Origin: Bradysia coprophila
Taxonomy: Eukaryota > Arthropoda > Insecta > Diptera > Sciaridae
Length of the DNA stretch: 64,000 nt
NCBI RefSeq assembly: GCF_014529535.1
Contig: NW_023503501.1
Coordinates: 2,238,150-2,302,149, forward strand
Direction: 5' to 3'
In this document: positions 1 through 11,353 of the stretch, one piece after another
Layout of the letters: every line of letters begins with the position of its first letter
How positions within the stretch are numbered: the stretch's first letter is position 1
Position numbers and translations under genes: made by a program
The notes under the pieces: model-generated
What the model was told of the DNA's origin: nothing
The model's input: only the letters and a program-made list of their open reading frames with translations
Database searches by the model: none

Positions 1-688
1 GTGAGATCTTTAAACGAACAAACCAAAAACTCTGATGAGAGAAACTCCCTGCAGTATGTTATACTGTCTCGGCTCGGAACAGGTCAAAATTACCTTGACA
101 TGAAAACTGAAATCGAAAGCATGCAATGAATTCTATGGATGATCTGAACTTCTATCAGATGAGATCGGATATAAACTAAATAAGATTCAGAACCGTAACA
201 CAATTTCAATGAAGAACGCAACCCGGCCATAAATTAAATATTTAAAGTCTAACTCTGACGAGATAATCAGGAAATTCTTTGCAAATATTAGTCGTTGGTA
301 AACATAAAGCAAAGAAGAAGACGAATCGGTGGGAATAGAGTGTCACAAGTGGCAGATGTTGAGGAAATGTCTGTACAGAAAATTGAAGAACACAGAAAAT
401 ATGTAATGGAAGAAATACCTTCATAATGCAACAGTGCAACGCACTTCAAGCAAAAGTGGTACTCTAAATAGGGTACTGCAACTTTACAGTGCTCCTGCTT
501 CATACAAAATTTTACACTGTAAAAAGAGTGGGGATAAAATTTCATACAAAAAGTACTCTATTTGGCATCTATCCTCATAATACATGTGTGATGCATCTCT
601 TTTGATATCAGCTCCTTTGTAAGTGGATAAAAGGACTTGCGTGACGCATCCACTGTAAGTGGTTTTTGGGCAATACAATTCCGATTTA
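1..688. other. Unassigned AT-rich DNA
   Basis: I recognise no gene, RNA or complete mobile element here. Short ORFs are random-looking. A short stretch near 440-480 (CAACGCACTT followed by a GTACTCTAAATA-like string) resembles a hairpin element at 50970-51047, so an old MITE fragment may be present. Confidence 0.4.
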
Positions 689-2646
689 TTGCAAGCGCAG
701 CGCGCAGCGCTGCGCCTTAATTCATAACTGTCCCGGCATCTATTACACGATGCCCGCAGGGCATCGTACTTTCTAAAAATCTAAAAAGTAGATAGGAGCG
801 TTTCTTAGGGTGGCGAGATGGGAAAAAGTCGAGTTCGGACCTAGGTTAGGACTGAGGCCGTACCTCGGACCTAATGATTTTACGGTTGATTTCGGTAGAG
901 CTTTTGATGCTGATTCAGGAAATGTGGGTCACAAAATTTTTTTATGCGTCGCTTGGCCGCTAGGTGGCTTCAAAGTCGGAATTTTTGAAACGAAAACTGG
1001 CTGCCATTTCGCGTAAAATTAATGGATTGGCGTGAAATTTGTGTCTAAAGGGTTTTCGAGGTCGGCGCTTCCGAATAAAAACATTTGAGAGCGGCCACAT
1101 GCATGTGAGCCACCGCAAATTACCAAAAAGTGTTTTTTTGGGTGGTTTTTCTCAATTTTCTCGAAAACGTGTCCATAGGATTAGATGAAACTGAAATCGT
1201 AGATAGCCACTGAAAATACCTATCGATTAAGGTGCATATCAATAGATTCCATGGTTTAGTTTCCGAGAAAAGTGAAAGAAAGTGCCGAAAAAGGGGACCA
1301 ACTTTGATGTTGGTACGCCCACAAGATGGCGTCGTAGAGCTTTGGTCTCTTCGGAACAAATGTTCAAAAATGAAAGTTGAAGGGTGTCCTAGAACAAAAT
1401 TTTTATGCATGAGGTCAGCGAACCGATTTAAGATTTTGAGTCACACGATGTTTCAAGAGCCTTGAGGGGCAGCATCAAAATGTCATTTTGGAGTTGAGAT
1501 CTTTGTGTCGCTTAAATTTCGTGTTTACGTAGACAATGTCATCATAACGCATCGATTCGATAAAAAGGAAACTGTTTTCTAAAGCTCGGACCGGCAATAA
1601 TCTTATCTAATGTAAGCAGTTGATGCTGGATCATTTTCCTAAAACAATTTTTCGAAAATAAAATTTGGATCAGTGCATGTTTATGAATTAAATTACCTAC
1701 GAAAAGATAAGGCCTATCGATTGTACAACATTTGGTCATCAAACACTAAACATTTATATTAAAATATTCGAGTTTCGTTTCAAACTTTACAAAATTCCAA
1801 TTGCATCAAAGAACCATTTTGTAGCTTGTAAACATCAACAATGTTTCTGATTGATATACGTCAAAATGGTAGTGCTAAACGTACTAGATCAAAAGGTTTC
1901 AAAAATGGTACGCTTTTTTGTGAGCGCTAAAATTTTTAAAAGTTCATGTTCGTAACTTCACGTGCAAAGGGAAACTGATTGTTATATTTTGTCATTATGA
2001 ATCAATAAATTTAAGTTGCAGTAACAACGAACGAACATCGAACGTTGCAAACTTTGATATGTAAAAAATATCATTTTTTTCGCTAATTTGCCGAACATCG
2101 ATGTCGTGGGATTATTGTCACGTGATTGTGATTGTTTTTTTCTTTGGGAAAAGTGAATTCATCCTTTTACAAATTGTTACAGTGAAACGGTTTCACCGAA
2201 TTTATTTAATTTACGCCTTTAAAAATCTTTTGCTACTTTCGAACGGATCTTAAATAAATGATTACTAAATAAACGTTTCCCGTTATTCATTGAAAATTTA
2301 AATAGGCTTCGGCTATTAGTGTAAAACTTCTTCCGAAGAAAGAGCTATGATCTTTGTAATTCTTTGTCCATTTTCGTTAGAGGTGTAAATTATGGAGAGG
2401 TTATCCAACGAAAGATACGCGAGTGACACACAACATCTGATGATAATTATTGCTTATTCTCATACAAATAATTCACCTACCGAGATGATCGTCGTCGGGA
2501 TGAATTTTGTTATTATGTAGAATCATTAAAGGTCCTATACAAAAATTAGATTATATAGGAGTATTAATTTTGAATAAATGTTCAAAGTCAATATTTGATT
2601 CCAACAGATTATACAGACTGCAGTTTTTGCACTGAGTGAGTAATAC
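689..2646 (+). repeat. Repeat unit B, copy 1 (direct)
   Basis: This is the first of three ~2 kb copies of an unrecognised repeat. It begins with TTGCAAGCGCAGCGC, which opens a GC-rich palindrome (about 689-715), followed by a second hairpin built on GATGCCC/GGGCATC (about 750-768). It ends with GTGAGTAATAC. The 68-codon (+) and 96-codon (-) ORFs inside are kept in all copies, but the copies are nearly identical, so this does not indicate protein coding. It lacks the 144 bp insertion found in copy 2 and so shows the empty site at about 1950-1970. Confidence 0.85.
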
Positions 2647-2812
2647 AGAAATATCTGTAGTCTGAATAAAAGTTTTCTAAAGCCATTTATCTGTCCCATA
2701 AAGAAAACCTAGGAGGATGGTTAAGCAGCTTTAGCTGCTTCGGATGTATCTCCTTTTGAGTTTACCACAGTGTTTTGATCATGAGCAGCGAATAAGATAT
2801 ATAAGAGACTAG
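2647..2812 (+). repeat. Repeat unit A, copy 1
   Basis: This ~166 bp sequence starts with an ATATCTGTAGTCTG string and ends with AGAGACTAG. It contains the short palindrome AGCAGCTTTAGCTGCT. Copies recur inverted at 4924-5087 and direct at 7048-7214, always next to a B unit. Confidence 0.85.
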
Positions 2813-4923
2813 TTGCAAGCGCAGCGCGCAGCGCTGCGCCTTAATTCATAACTGTCCCGGCATCTATTACACGATGCCCGCAGGGCATCGTACTTTCTAA
2901 AAATCTAAAAAGTAGATAGGAGCGTTTCTTAGGGTGGCGAGATGGGAAAAAGTCGAGTTCGGACCTAGGTTAGGACTGAGGCCGTACCTCGGACCTAATG
3001 ATTTTACGGTTGATTTCGGTAGAGCTTTTGATGCTGATTCAGGAAATGTGGGTCACAAAATTTTTTTATGCGTCGCTTGGCCGCTAGGTGGCTTCAAAGT
3101 CGGAATTTTTGAAACGAAAACTGGCTTCCATTTCGCGTAAAATTAATGGATTGGCGTGAAATTTGTGTCTAAAGGGTTTTCGAGGTCGGCGCTTCCGAAT
3201 AAAAACATTTGAGAGCGGCCACATGCATGTGAGCCACCGCAAATTACCAAAAAGTGGTTTTTTGGGTGGTTTTTCTCAATTTTCTCGAAAACGTGTCCAT
3301 AGGATTAGATGAAACTGAAATCGTAGATAGCCACTGAAAATACCTATCGATTAAGGTGCATATCAATAGATTCCATGGTTTAGTTTCCGAGAAAAGTGAA
3401 AGAAAGTGCCAAAAAAGGGGACCAACTTTGATGTAGGTACGCCCACAAGATGGCGTCGTAGAGCTTTGGTCTCTTCGGAACAAATGTTCAAAAATGAAAG
3501 TTAAGGGGTGTCCTAGAACAAAATTTTTATGCATGAGGTCAGCAAACCGATTTAAGATTTTCAGTCACACGATGTTCCAAGAGCCTTGAGGGGCGGAGTT
3601 GAGATCTTTGTGTCGCTTAAATTTCGTGTTTACGGAGACAATATCATCATCGGCCTCATCATCAGCATCGATTCAAAGAAAAAGAATCTGTTTTCTAAAG
3701 TTCCAAGTTCGGACCGGCAATAATCTAATCTAATGTAAGCAGTTGCTGCTGGATCATTTTCCTACAACAATTTTTCGAAAATAAAAATTTGAATCAGTGC
3801 ATGTTTATGAATTAAATTACCTGCGAAAAGATAAGGCCTATCGATTGTACACCATTTGGTCATCAAACACTAAACATTTATATTAAAATATTCGAGTTTC
3901 GTTTCAAACTTTACAAAATTCCAATTGCATCAAAGAACCATTTTGTAGTTTGTAAACATCAACAATGTTTCTGATTGATATACGTCAAAATGGTAGTGCT
4001 AAACGTACTAGATCAAAAGGTGTCAAAAATGGTACGCTTTTTGTGAGCGCTAAAATTTTTAAAAGTTCATGTTCGTAACTTCGGTGTCGGGGAATCTCGC
4101 ACACGCGATCATAGTATGCGTCCTTTTACGACATGTAACGAAAAGTCATGACTGTGCGAGATTCACCACTTAGAGGTGAATCTCGCACACCATGAATTTG
4201 TGTGGTGTGCGAGATTACCCTACCCCGTAACTTCACGTGCAAAGGGAAACTAATTGTTATATTTTGTCATTGAATCAATAAATTTAAGTTGCAGTAACAA
4301 CTGTTGTACGCACTATTTGGATTTTTCGAACGTTGCAAACTTTGATATGTAAAAAATATAATTTTTTTCGCTAATTTGCTGAACATCGATGTCGTGGGAT
4401 TATTGTCACGTGACGATTGTGATTGTTTTTTTCTTTGGGAAAAGTGAGTTCATCCTTTTACAAATTGTTTCACCGAATTTGTTTAATTTACGCCTTTAAA
4501 AATCTTTTGCTACTTTCGAACGGATCTTAAATAAATGATTACCAAATAAACGTTTCCCGTTATTCATTGAAAATTTAAATAGGCTAATAGTGTAAAACTT
4601 CTTCCGCAGAAAGAGCTATGATCTTTGTAATTCTTTGTCCATTTTCGTTAGAGGTGTAAATTATGGAGAGGTTATCCAACGAAAGATACGCGAGTGACAC
4701 ACAACATCTGATGATAATTATTGCTTATTCTAATACAAATAATTCACCTACCGAGATGATCGTCGTCGGGATGAATTTTGTTATTATGTAGAATCATTAA
4801 AGGTCCTATACAAAAATTAGATTATATAGGAGGATTAATTTTGAATAAATGTTCAAAGTCAATCTTTGATTCCAACAGATTATACAGACTGCAGTTTTTG
4901 CACTGAGTGAGTAAGAGTAATAC
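2813..4923 (+). repeat. Repeat unit B, copy 2 (direct)
   Basis: This is the second direct copy of unit B, with the same GC-palindrome head and the same tail (GAGTGAGTAAGAGTAATAC). It differs from copy 1 by scattered substitutions, small indels and the 144 bp MITE at 4083-4226. Together with copy 3 it forms an inverted repeat with arms of about 2 kb around the A copy at 4924-5087. Confidence 0.85.
4083..4226. mobile_element. 144 bp MITE with 8 bp target duplication
   Basis: The insert begins GGTGTCGGGGAATCTCGC and ends GCGAGATTACCCTACCCC. It is flanked by GTAACTTC at 4075-4082 and 4227-4234. B copies 1 and 3 carry the uninterrupted site, so the insertion followed duplication of B. The insert is rich in inverted GAATCTCGCACAC segments. 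The 8 bp duplication suggests hAT-type mobilisation. A related element lies at 19980-20099. Confidence 0.85.
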
Positions 4924-5087
4924 TAGTCTCTTATATATCTTACTCGCTGCTCATGATCAAAACACTGTGGTAAACTCAAAAGGAGATACATCCGAAGCAG
5001 CTAAAGCTGCTTAACCACCCTCCTAGGTTTTCTTTATGGGACAGATAAATGGCTTGTGAAAACTTTATTCAGACTACAGATATTCTT
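4924..5087 (-). repeat. Repeat unit A, copy 2 (inverted)
   Basis: This is the reverse complement of the A copy at 2647-2812 and forms the spacer between inverted B copies 2 and 3. Recombination between those arms would flip it. Confidence 0.85.
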
Positions 5088-7047
5088 GTATTACTCTTAC
5101 TCACTCAGTGCAAAAACTGCAGTCTGTATAATCTGTTGGAATCAAAGATTGACTTTGAACATTTATTCAAAATTAATCCTCCTATATAATCTAATTTGTG
5201 TATAGGACCTTTAATGATTCTACATAATAACAAAATTCATCCCGACGACGATCATCTCGGTAGGTGAATTATTTGTATTAGAATAAGCAATAATTATCAT
5301 CAGATGTTGTGTGTCACTCGCGTATCTTTCGTTGGATAACCTCTCCATAATTTACACCTCTAACGAAAATGGACAAAGAATTACAAAGATCATAGCTCTT
5401 TCTGCGGAAGAAGTTTTACACCATTAGCCTATTTAAATTTTCAATGAATAACGGGAAACGTTTATTTGGTAATCATTTATTTAAGATCCGTTCGAAAGTA
5501 GCAAAAGATTTTTAAAGGCGTAAATTAAACAAATTCGGTGAAACAATTTGTAAAAGGATGAACTCACTTTTCCCAAAGAAAAAAAACAATCACAATCGTC
5601 ACGTGACAATAATCCCACGACATCGATGTTCAGCAAATTAGCGAAAAAAATTATATTTTTTACATATCAAAGTTTGCAACGTTCGAAAAATCCAAATAGT
5701 GCGTACAACAGTTGTTACTGCAACTTAAATTTATTGGTTCAATGACAAAATATAACAATTAGTTTCCCTTTGCACGTGAAGTTACGAACATGAAATTTTA
5801 AAAATTTTAGCGCTCACAAAAAGCGTACCATTTTTGACACCTTTTGATCTAGTACGTTTAGCACTACCATTTTGACGTATATCAATCAGAAACATTGTTG
5901 ATGTTTACAAACTACAAAATGGTTCTTTGATGCAATTGGAATTTTGTAAAGTTTGAAACGAAACTCGAATATTTTAATATAAATGTTTAGTGTTTGATGA
6001 CCAAATGTTGTACAATCGATAGGCCTTATCTTTTCGCAGGTAATTTAATTCATAAACATGCACTGATTCAAATTTTTATTTTCGAAAAATTGTTTTAGGA
6101 AAATGATCCAGCAGCAACTGCTTACATTAGATTAGATTATTGCCGGTCCGAACTTGGAACTTTAGAAAACAGATTCTTTTTCTTTGAATCGATGCTGATG
6201 ATGAGGCCGATGATGATATTGTCTGCGTAAACACGAAATTTAAGCGACACAAAGATCTCAACTCCGCCCCTCAAGGCTCTTGGAACATTGTGTGACTCAA
6301 AATCTTAAATCGGTTTGCTGACCTTATGCATAAAAATTTTGTTCTAGGACACCCCTTAACTTTCACTTTTGAACATTTGTTCCGAAGAGACCAAAGCTCT
6401 ACGACGCCATCTTGTGGGCGTACCTACATCAAAGTTGGTCCCCTTTTTTGGCACTTTCTTTCACTTTTCTCGGAAACTAAACCATGGAATCTATTGATAT
6501 GCACCTTAATCGATAGGTATTTTCAGTGGCTATCTACGATTTCAGTTTCATCTAATCCTATGAACACGTTTTCGAGAAAATTGAGAAAAACCACCCAAAA
6601 AACCACTTTTTGGTAATTTGCGGTGGCTCACATGCATGTGGCCGCTCTCAAATGTTTTTATTCGGAAGCGCCGACCTCGAAAACCCTTTAGACACAAATT
6701 TCACGCCAATCCATTAATTTTACGCGAAATGGCAGCCAGTTTTCGTTTCAAAAATTCCGACTTTGAAGCCACCTAGCGGCCAAGCGACGCATAAAAAAGT
6801 TTTGTGACCCACATTTCCTGAATCAGCATTAAAAGCTCTACCGAAATCAACCGTAAAATCATTAGGTCCGAGGTACGGCCTCAGTCCTAACCTAGGTCCG
6901 AACTCGACTTTTTCCCATCTCGCCACCCTAAGAAACGCTCCTATCTACTTTTTAGATTTTTAGAAAGTACGATGCCCTGCGGGCATCGTGTAATAGATGC
7001 CGGGACAGTTATGAATTAAGGCGCAGCGCTGCGCGCTGCGCTTGCAA
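5088..7047 (-). repeat. Repeat unit B, copy 3 (inverted)
   Basis: This is the inverted copy of unit B. It ends at 7047 with the reversed GC palindrome and CTTGCAA, and it lacks the MITE of copy 2. The small ORFs seen in copies 1 and 2 appear here on the opposite strands (6326-6616 and 6720-6926). Confidence 0.85.
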
Positions 7048-7214
7048 CAAGAATATCTGTAGTCTGAATAAAGTTTTCACAAGCCATTTATCTGTCCCAT
7101 AAAGAAAACCTAGGAGGGTGGTTAAGCAGCTTTAGCTGCTTCGGATGTATCTCCTTTTGAGTTTACCACAGTGTTTTGATCATGAGCAGCGAGTAAGATA
7201 TATAAGAGACTAGT
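7048..7214 (+). repeat. Repeat unit A, copy 3
   Basis: This is the third A copy, in direct orientation. It starts CAAGAATATCTG right after inverted B and ends GAGACTAGT, where the repeat complex stops and unrelated DNA begins. Confidence 0.8.
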
Positions 7215-8086
7215 TTCAAATCTTACTAGAGAAACACTTTTCGATAAAATTTGGTGAATGCTAGACTATTAATTCCAAAATGTTATATTCTGCCGCAGGA
7301 ACAGGCTAAATTCTGTTGTTACATGTATCGATGCGATTAAACCTTGAATAGAGTGTTATGATGAAAGAGAAGAAGGTATTTTGACAAGTACCCCAGGGTA
7401 AGTTAAAATAAACTGGTCTTCTGTACTCTCTCTCTCTCTCTCAACGTACCACGTTGAAAGAGAAGCAAATACTTTGACAAGTACCCCAAGGCATGTCTTC
7501 GGTTTTCTCGCTCTGATCTTAACAGTCTATATGTTCACTATTGATATTCAAGGTTTAATTTCCAAACATCAGGTTAACTTCAGGTTTGTTTGTGGATTTT
7601 TTGAAGAACAATAATGCCAATGATGGTAAAGATTCTGAAATTTGCGACAAGAAGAACGGTAACTGTATAGTACAGTATTCTAGCAATGAAAGTTAACGAC
7701 TGGTCTTCTATGCTTCACTCTGATAAATATCTATGACACCCAGTGAAGTTGGCTCACAAAAATAGATCGCTGACATTAATCACTTTATGGCGAAATGTAA
7801 AAGAATTACACAAAAATCTACACCATTTAAGCTTATACGACTTGTATGAACAGTCTACTATACGTACGAGATGTAGTATTTGCGTCTTACATGTAGTACA
7901 AACATCGATACGCAGATAATGTGTTCTATACTCAATCTCAATTTATTTTATTTTAGATTTTTATCTTCAACACACGACCCTTTCAATGTTGGAAAAGTTT
8001 GAATATCGGACATACATAAGTATGTTCGATTTATTTCCGCTACGTGCCGCACCATCCGTTGCAAATCGCCAAATGAAATCAAAATC
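7215..8086. other. Spacer with CT microsatellite
   Basis: No gene was found. A (CT)n tract lies at 7426-7442. Two similar short segments (GAGAAG...TTTGACAAGTACCCCA) sit near 7368-7397 and 7456-7490. The stretch just before the piggyBac element (about 8010-8080) resembles 61185-61255, so the piggyBac probably landed in an older dispersed repeat. Confidence 0.5.
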
Positions 8087-8263
8087 TTAACCCTTTCCAA
8101 TATTTTGTCGGAACACTTCCCCCAAACGATTTTACACCTAAATCTGCTTTTCTGTCATAGTAGGCCTTGATGCATTTTGTCAGCAAGTTCGAAAATCGAA
8201 ATTTGTTTAAAAAAAACATCTTTTGTTCAGCAATTTTGAATATTTTTGATCATACCAAATGTA

Positions 8264-9979
8264 ATGGCGAATAAAGAATGCGATGTTGATTTGGAGACGG
8301 ATTCGGAGTATGAGTTTAGTCTATTGGATTCCGATGATGAAGGGCTTGAAAATGATCTGATTTCGGATGATGACGATGAAGACGATTTATGTTTCGATTC
8401 AGAAGATGATATTCCTCTGTCAGACCGGACGAATAAATGGGTACCATATACAGCTGAAAATCCAAAATTTCGAAAATTTAACTTTACAGTTCCGAATCCG
8501 GGATTTCAAATTCCTTCGCACGAAAGGCCCGTTGATGAACTTGGCTATTTTCAGTTATTTTTCACTGATGAAATTTTGCAAGAAATAACGGATGCGACCA
8601 ATGCATACGCAACAATAAAAATAGTACGACCTCTACAACAGTTTTCCATTTGGCATACATGGGTCGACGTAACACTGACTGAAATGAAGGCATTTCTAGG
8701 TGTCATTCTCAATATGGCTCTTCATCATAAGCCGGAAATCGTTGATTACTTCTCGGATGATTGGTTGACAAAAATGCCATTTTTCAAAGACGTTTTTTCT
8801 CGAGCGAGATTTCTTCAAATATTTTGGATGCTTCATTTACCTGCGGATTCGTCATTAGCAAAACTACCTGGGTGGAAAACAAAATATTTGAGCGAATACA
8901 TCGATAAAAAGTGTAGAGAACATTTTATTCCGAACAAAAATATCTGTATCGATGAAAGCACAGTAGGGTTCAAAGGACGAGTCTTATTTATGTGCTACAA
9001 TCCCAACAAGCCAACAAAGTGGGGTATGCGAGTTTACTGTTTATGCGACTCGGAAACTGGATACGTTTATTGTCACGTCGTATATTATGGTCAAACGACA
9101 ACTGATAGCTTGATCTTGCCGGAACAACCATTTACTTCAAGAATTGTATTACACCTTACAGACACACTTCTGAAATCAATACATGGATCGGGCTATCATT
9201 TATTTACTGATAGATTTTACACAAGCCCACATTTGGCTCTGGCACTTCACGAACAAAAAATTCATCTGACCGGTACCGTACAAACAAACAGAAAAGATTT
9301 TCCAGAAGAGCTCAAAAAAGCGAAGCTTTGTCAGTATGAAGTGAAAGCATTTCAAAAGAGTTGCAAAGTGATGGCGTTATCCTTCTCCGACAAACGAATC
9401 GTGTCAATGATCAGTTCATATCACAACCCTGGCACAGAGACTGTTACACGTATTAGAAAGAAAGGTATATCTGAAACATACGAGAAACCGAAGGTGATTG
9501 TCGAGTATACTAAATACATGGGCGGAGTCGATAGAGCAGATAATTATTGCGGCAGTTACGCTTTCACTAGAAAGACATTGAAGTGGTGGAGAAAACTTTT
9601 CTTCTGGATACTCGAAGTTGCGATTGTGAACAGCTATCATCTAAATGCCATTGACAGAACAGAACGAAATTTATCGCCATTGAGTCATTTGAAGTATCGT
9701 AAGAATCTAATCAAGCAGTTAGTTGGGGATACCCGAAACGAGTCACGTAAGAGAGGTCGACCTGCAGCAGCTAATGAAGAACAACGTCTTGATGGCAAGT
9801 CTCATTTTATTATGCAAAAACCCAACAAATCAACAAAGGATTGCATCGTGTGCAGTGACAGAAAAACACCAGGTGGGAGGAGAGAAACAAGCTTTTATTG
9901 CGAAACATGTGTTCGACATCCGGGCTTACATCCTGGTATTTGCTTCAAGAAGTACCATACTCTTCGCAACTACAAATAA
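8264..9979 (+). CDS. piggyBac transposase (PGBD-like), 571 aa
   Basis: This is a DDE-type transposase of the piggyBac family, which excises and inserts the element at TTAA sites. The chosen ATG (MANKECDV...) is the first ATG of the open frame; the frame itself runs upstream to about 8246. Visible parts: an acidic N-terminus rich in D/E (residues ~5-55), then the transposase core with the three family aspartates in ICIDES (D230), FTDRFY (D316) and GGVDRAD (D423, with D426), then a basic RKRGRP stretch, and a C-terminal cysteine/histidine zinc finger (CIVC ... YCETC ... CFKKYH). There is no frameshift or internal stop, and the length is typical. The basic stretch probably serves in nuclear import. 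Domestication is unlikely, because the element still has its ends and target duplications. Confidence 0.93.
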   Translation: MANKECDVDLETDSEYEFSLLDSDDEGLENDLISDDDDEDDLCFDSEDDIPLSDRTNKWVPYTAENPKFRKFNFTVPNPGFQIPSHERPVDELGYFQLFFTDEILQEITDATNAYATIKIVRPLQQFSIWHTWVDVTLTEMKAFLGVILNMALHHKPEIVDYFSDDWLTKMPFFKDVFSRARFLQIFWMLHLPADSSLAKLPGWKTKYLSEYIDKKCREHFIPNKNICIDESTVGFKGRVLFMCYNPNKPTKWGMRVYCLCDSETGYVYCHVVYYGQTTTDSLILPEQPFTSRIVLHLTDTLLKSIHGSGYHLFTDRFYTSPHLALALHEQKIHLTGTVQTNRKDFPEELKKAKLCQYEVKAFQKSCKVMALSFSDKRIVSMISSYHNPGTETVTRIRKKGISETYEKPKVIVEYTKYMGGVDRADNYCGSYAFTRKTLKWWRKLFFWILEVAIVNSYHLNAIDRTERNLSPLSHLKYRKNLIKQLVGDTRNESRKRGRPAAANEEQRLDGKSHFIMQKPNKSTKDCIVCSDRKTPGGRRETSFYCETCVRHPGLHPGICFKKYHTLRNYK

Positions 9980-10238
9980 TTTGAAGTTTATCCACAATTG
10001 TTGTAGGTCTCTTTTTGAGCGGGTACCACACTGTCAAAATATGTATTCCCATCAATAAAAGAGATTTCTACCATGTGTGCTTTTCATTCAGTTGCATTGT
10101 GGACTTCGCATTATTGAGAACCGGTTTATATTCTTGCATACAAATACAAGTAATTTGAAGTTTATCCACAATTGTTGTATGTCCGATTTTGTGCGAGCAC
10201 CGCACATTGTCAAAATATGTATTCCCATCAATAAAAAA
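9971..10238 (+). repeat. Imperfect tandem duplication in piggyBac 3' region
   Basis: A segment beginning TAATTTGAAGTTTATCCACA and ending CCCATCAATAAA occurs at about 9976-10060 and again at about 10151-10233. It lies between the stop codon and the right end. Each copy ends with AATAAA, so two polyadenylation signals are available. Subterminal repeats that serve as transposase-binding sites are known in piggyBac elements; whether these act that way is inference. Confidence 0.7.
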
Positions 10239-10658
10239 ATTCTTCTCTTGCTGCAATAAACAAAACGTCGATCTTTATACTAGTTTGAATCACAAAATTT
10301 TGAAATACCAGATTCAGTAAACAATTCTCATCATGCTTATGTTTTATTAGACAGCAAATGTTTCAATAACTTTTGAAGTACAAGAATAATTTAGTTTGCA
10401 AGTACTTTTATTGCTGCAATTTGTTACTTTATCGCCTTACAACGCTGATTCTGACACAAAATTTTTATAATTTCCAATTTCTGTGACTGTAATTAGATGA
10501 TTTTTTGTCAGCAAAAAAAAATAAAATTTTTGTTGAGGTTACATAAAAACAAATTTTCGAACTAGAAAATTCACAACTTTACGTAGGCCCATATTCACAA
10601 TGCTACTTCGACAATTCGAAATGCGCAAAATTTAAACAAATGTATCGGAAAGGGTTAA

Positions 10659-11353
10659 ACAATCGAATTGAGCCAACCGATTCTTGCGTCACCTATGAAA
10701 ACTTCTTTCAACTTATATCCGACAGAAGAAACGAATCGAAAGTGTTGGTAACGCAGTCGACGAATGTCAAAATTAATGTGAATGGTAGGAATGGTATAAA
10801 AATACGTGGATTTATGTGACAGGACCACGCAAACCAATTACTTCTGACAGATCGACTGACATTTATATCTCTGTCCCCCACTGAATACCACGTACAGTTT
10901 TAAAACTTTTACGAAGGTGGTGAAAACAATAAATTGTCGCAAGCTGCACAAATCGAAAGTATTGGTTTTCGTATCGGTGCGCTTTTCGCATTCCATTTTA
11001 AGTCTAGCCTAGAATTAAAACAAACCCAGGTGAGTTTCTGTTAGAAAATATGCCCCGTTTAAGTGTCCTCCCGCATAACCTCCTCTTTTACCGAAGAAGG
11101 AATGAACCGATTGAACGTCATTGGAGGTTTCTTTCCTGAATTAAATATTGATGCCAATGAGTAAATTGTATTGGTGAACGTGTCGCTTAACTACTTAAAT
11201 ATTTATTGAGTCAGAGTCCTTTTAAAACGTCATTGCCACGTAATCGCGTCTTAACATTACACTTTGAGAGCGTGCTATCCGGTTAACTTGAATCGGGTTG
11301 AAACGAGTGCGATCATTAAACAATTTCGTTGTGATTAACATTACAGGTACATA
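10659..11353 (+). promoter_or_regulatory. HYOU1 promoter region and 5' UTR intron
   Basis: Upstream of the HYOU1 start codon a strong donor (CCCAG/GTGAGT, intron from 11030) pairs with an acceptor (CATTACAG, ending 11346). This leaves a non-coding first exon ending at 11029 and only 7 nt of leader before the ATG at 11354. The cap site is not fixed by sequence. An ACCACGTA string at 10887-10894 has the CACGT core bound by Xbp1/ATF6-type unfolded-protein-response factors, but no perfect ERSE (CCAAT-N9-CCACG) was found. Confidence 0.55.

Larger units (their letters stand above)
8091..10654 (+). mobile_element. piggyBac element, complete
   Basis: The ends are CCCTTTCC... at 8091 and ...GGAAAGGG at 10654, so the inverted tips match, though the match degrades after about 8-12 bp. 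The target tetranucleotide TTAA lies on both sides (8087-8090 and 10655-10658), the hallmark of piggyBac insertion. The 2564 bp element holds one intact transposase ORF. Its 3' part carries a partly duplicated segment. The intact ORF and preserved ends suggest a fairly recent insertion. Confidence 0.93.

Noticed and set aside
810..1016. 68-codon ORF kept in all three B units, and the 96-codon antisense ORF
   Set aside because: The copies are nearly identical in DNA, so open frames are expected to be shared; the proteins show no domain and the two ORFs lie on opposite strands of a repeat.
10810..10840. A canonical ERSE in the HYOU1 promoter (CCACG near CCAAT)
   Set aside because: The CCACG and CCAAT strings are present (CCACGCAAACCAAT), but spacing and orientation do not match CCAAT-N9-CCACG or ATTGG-N-CCACG.
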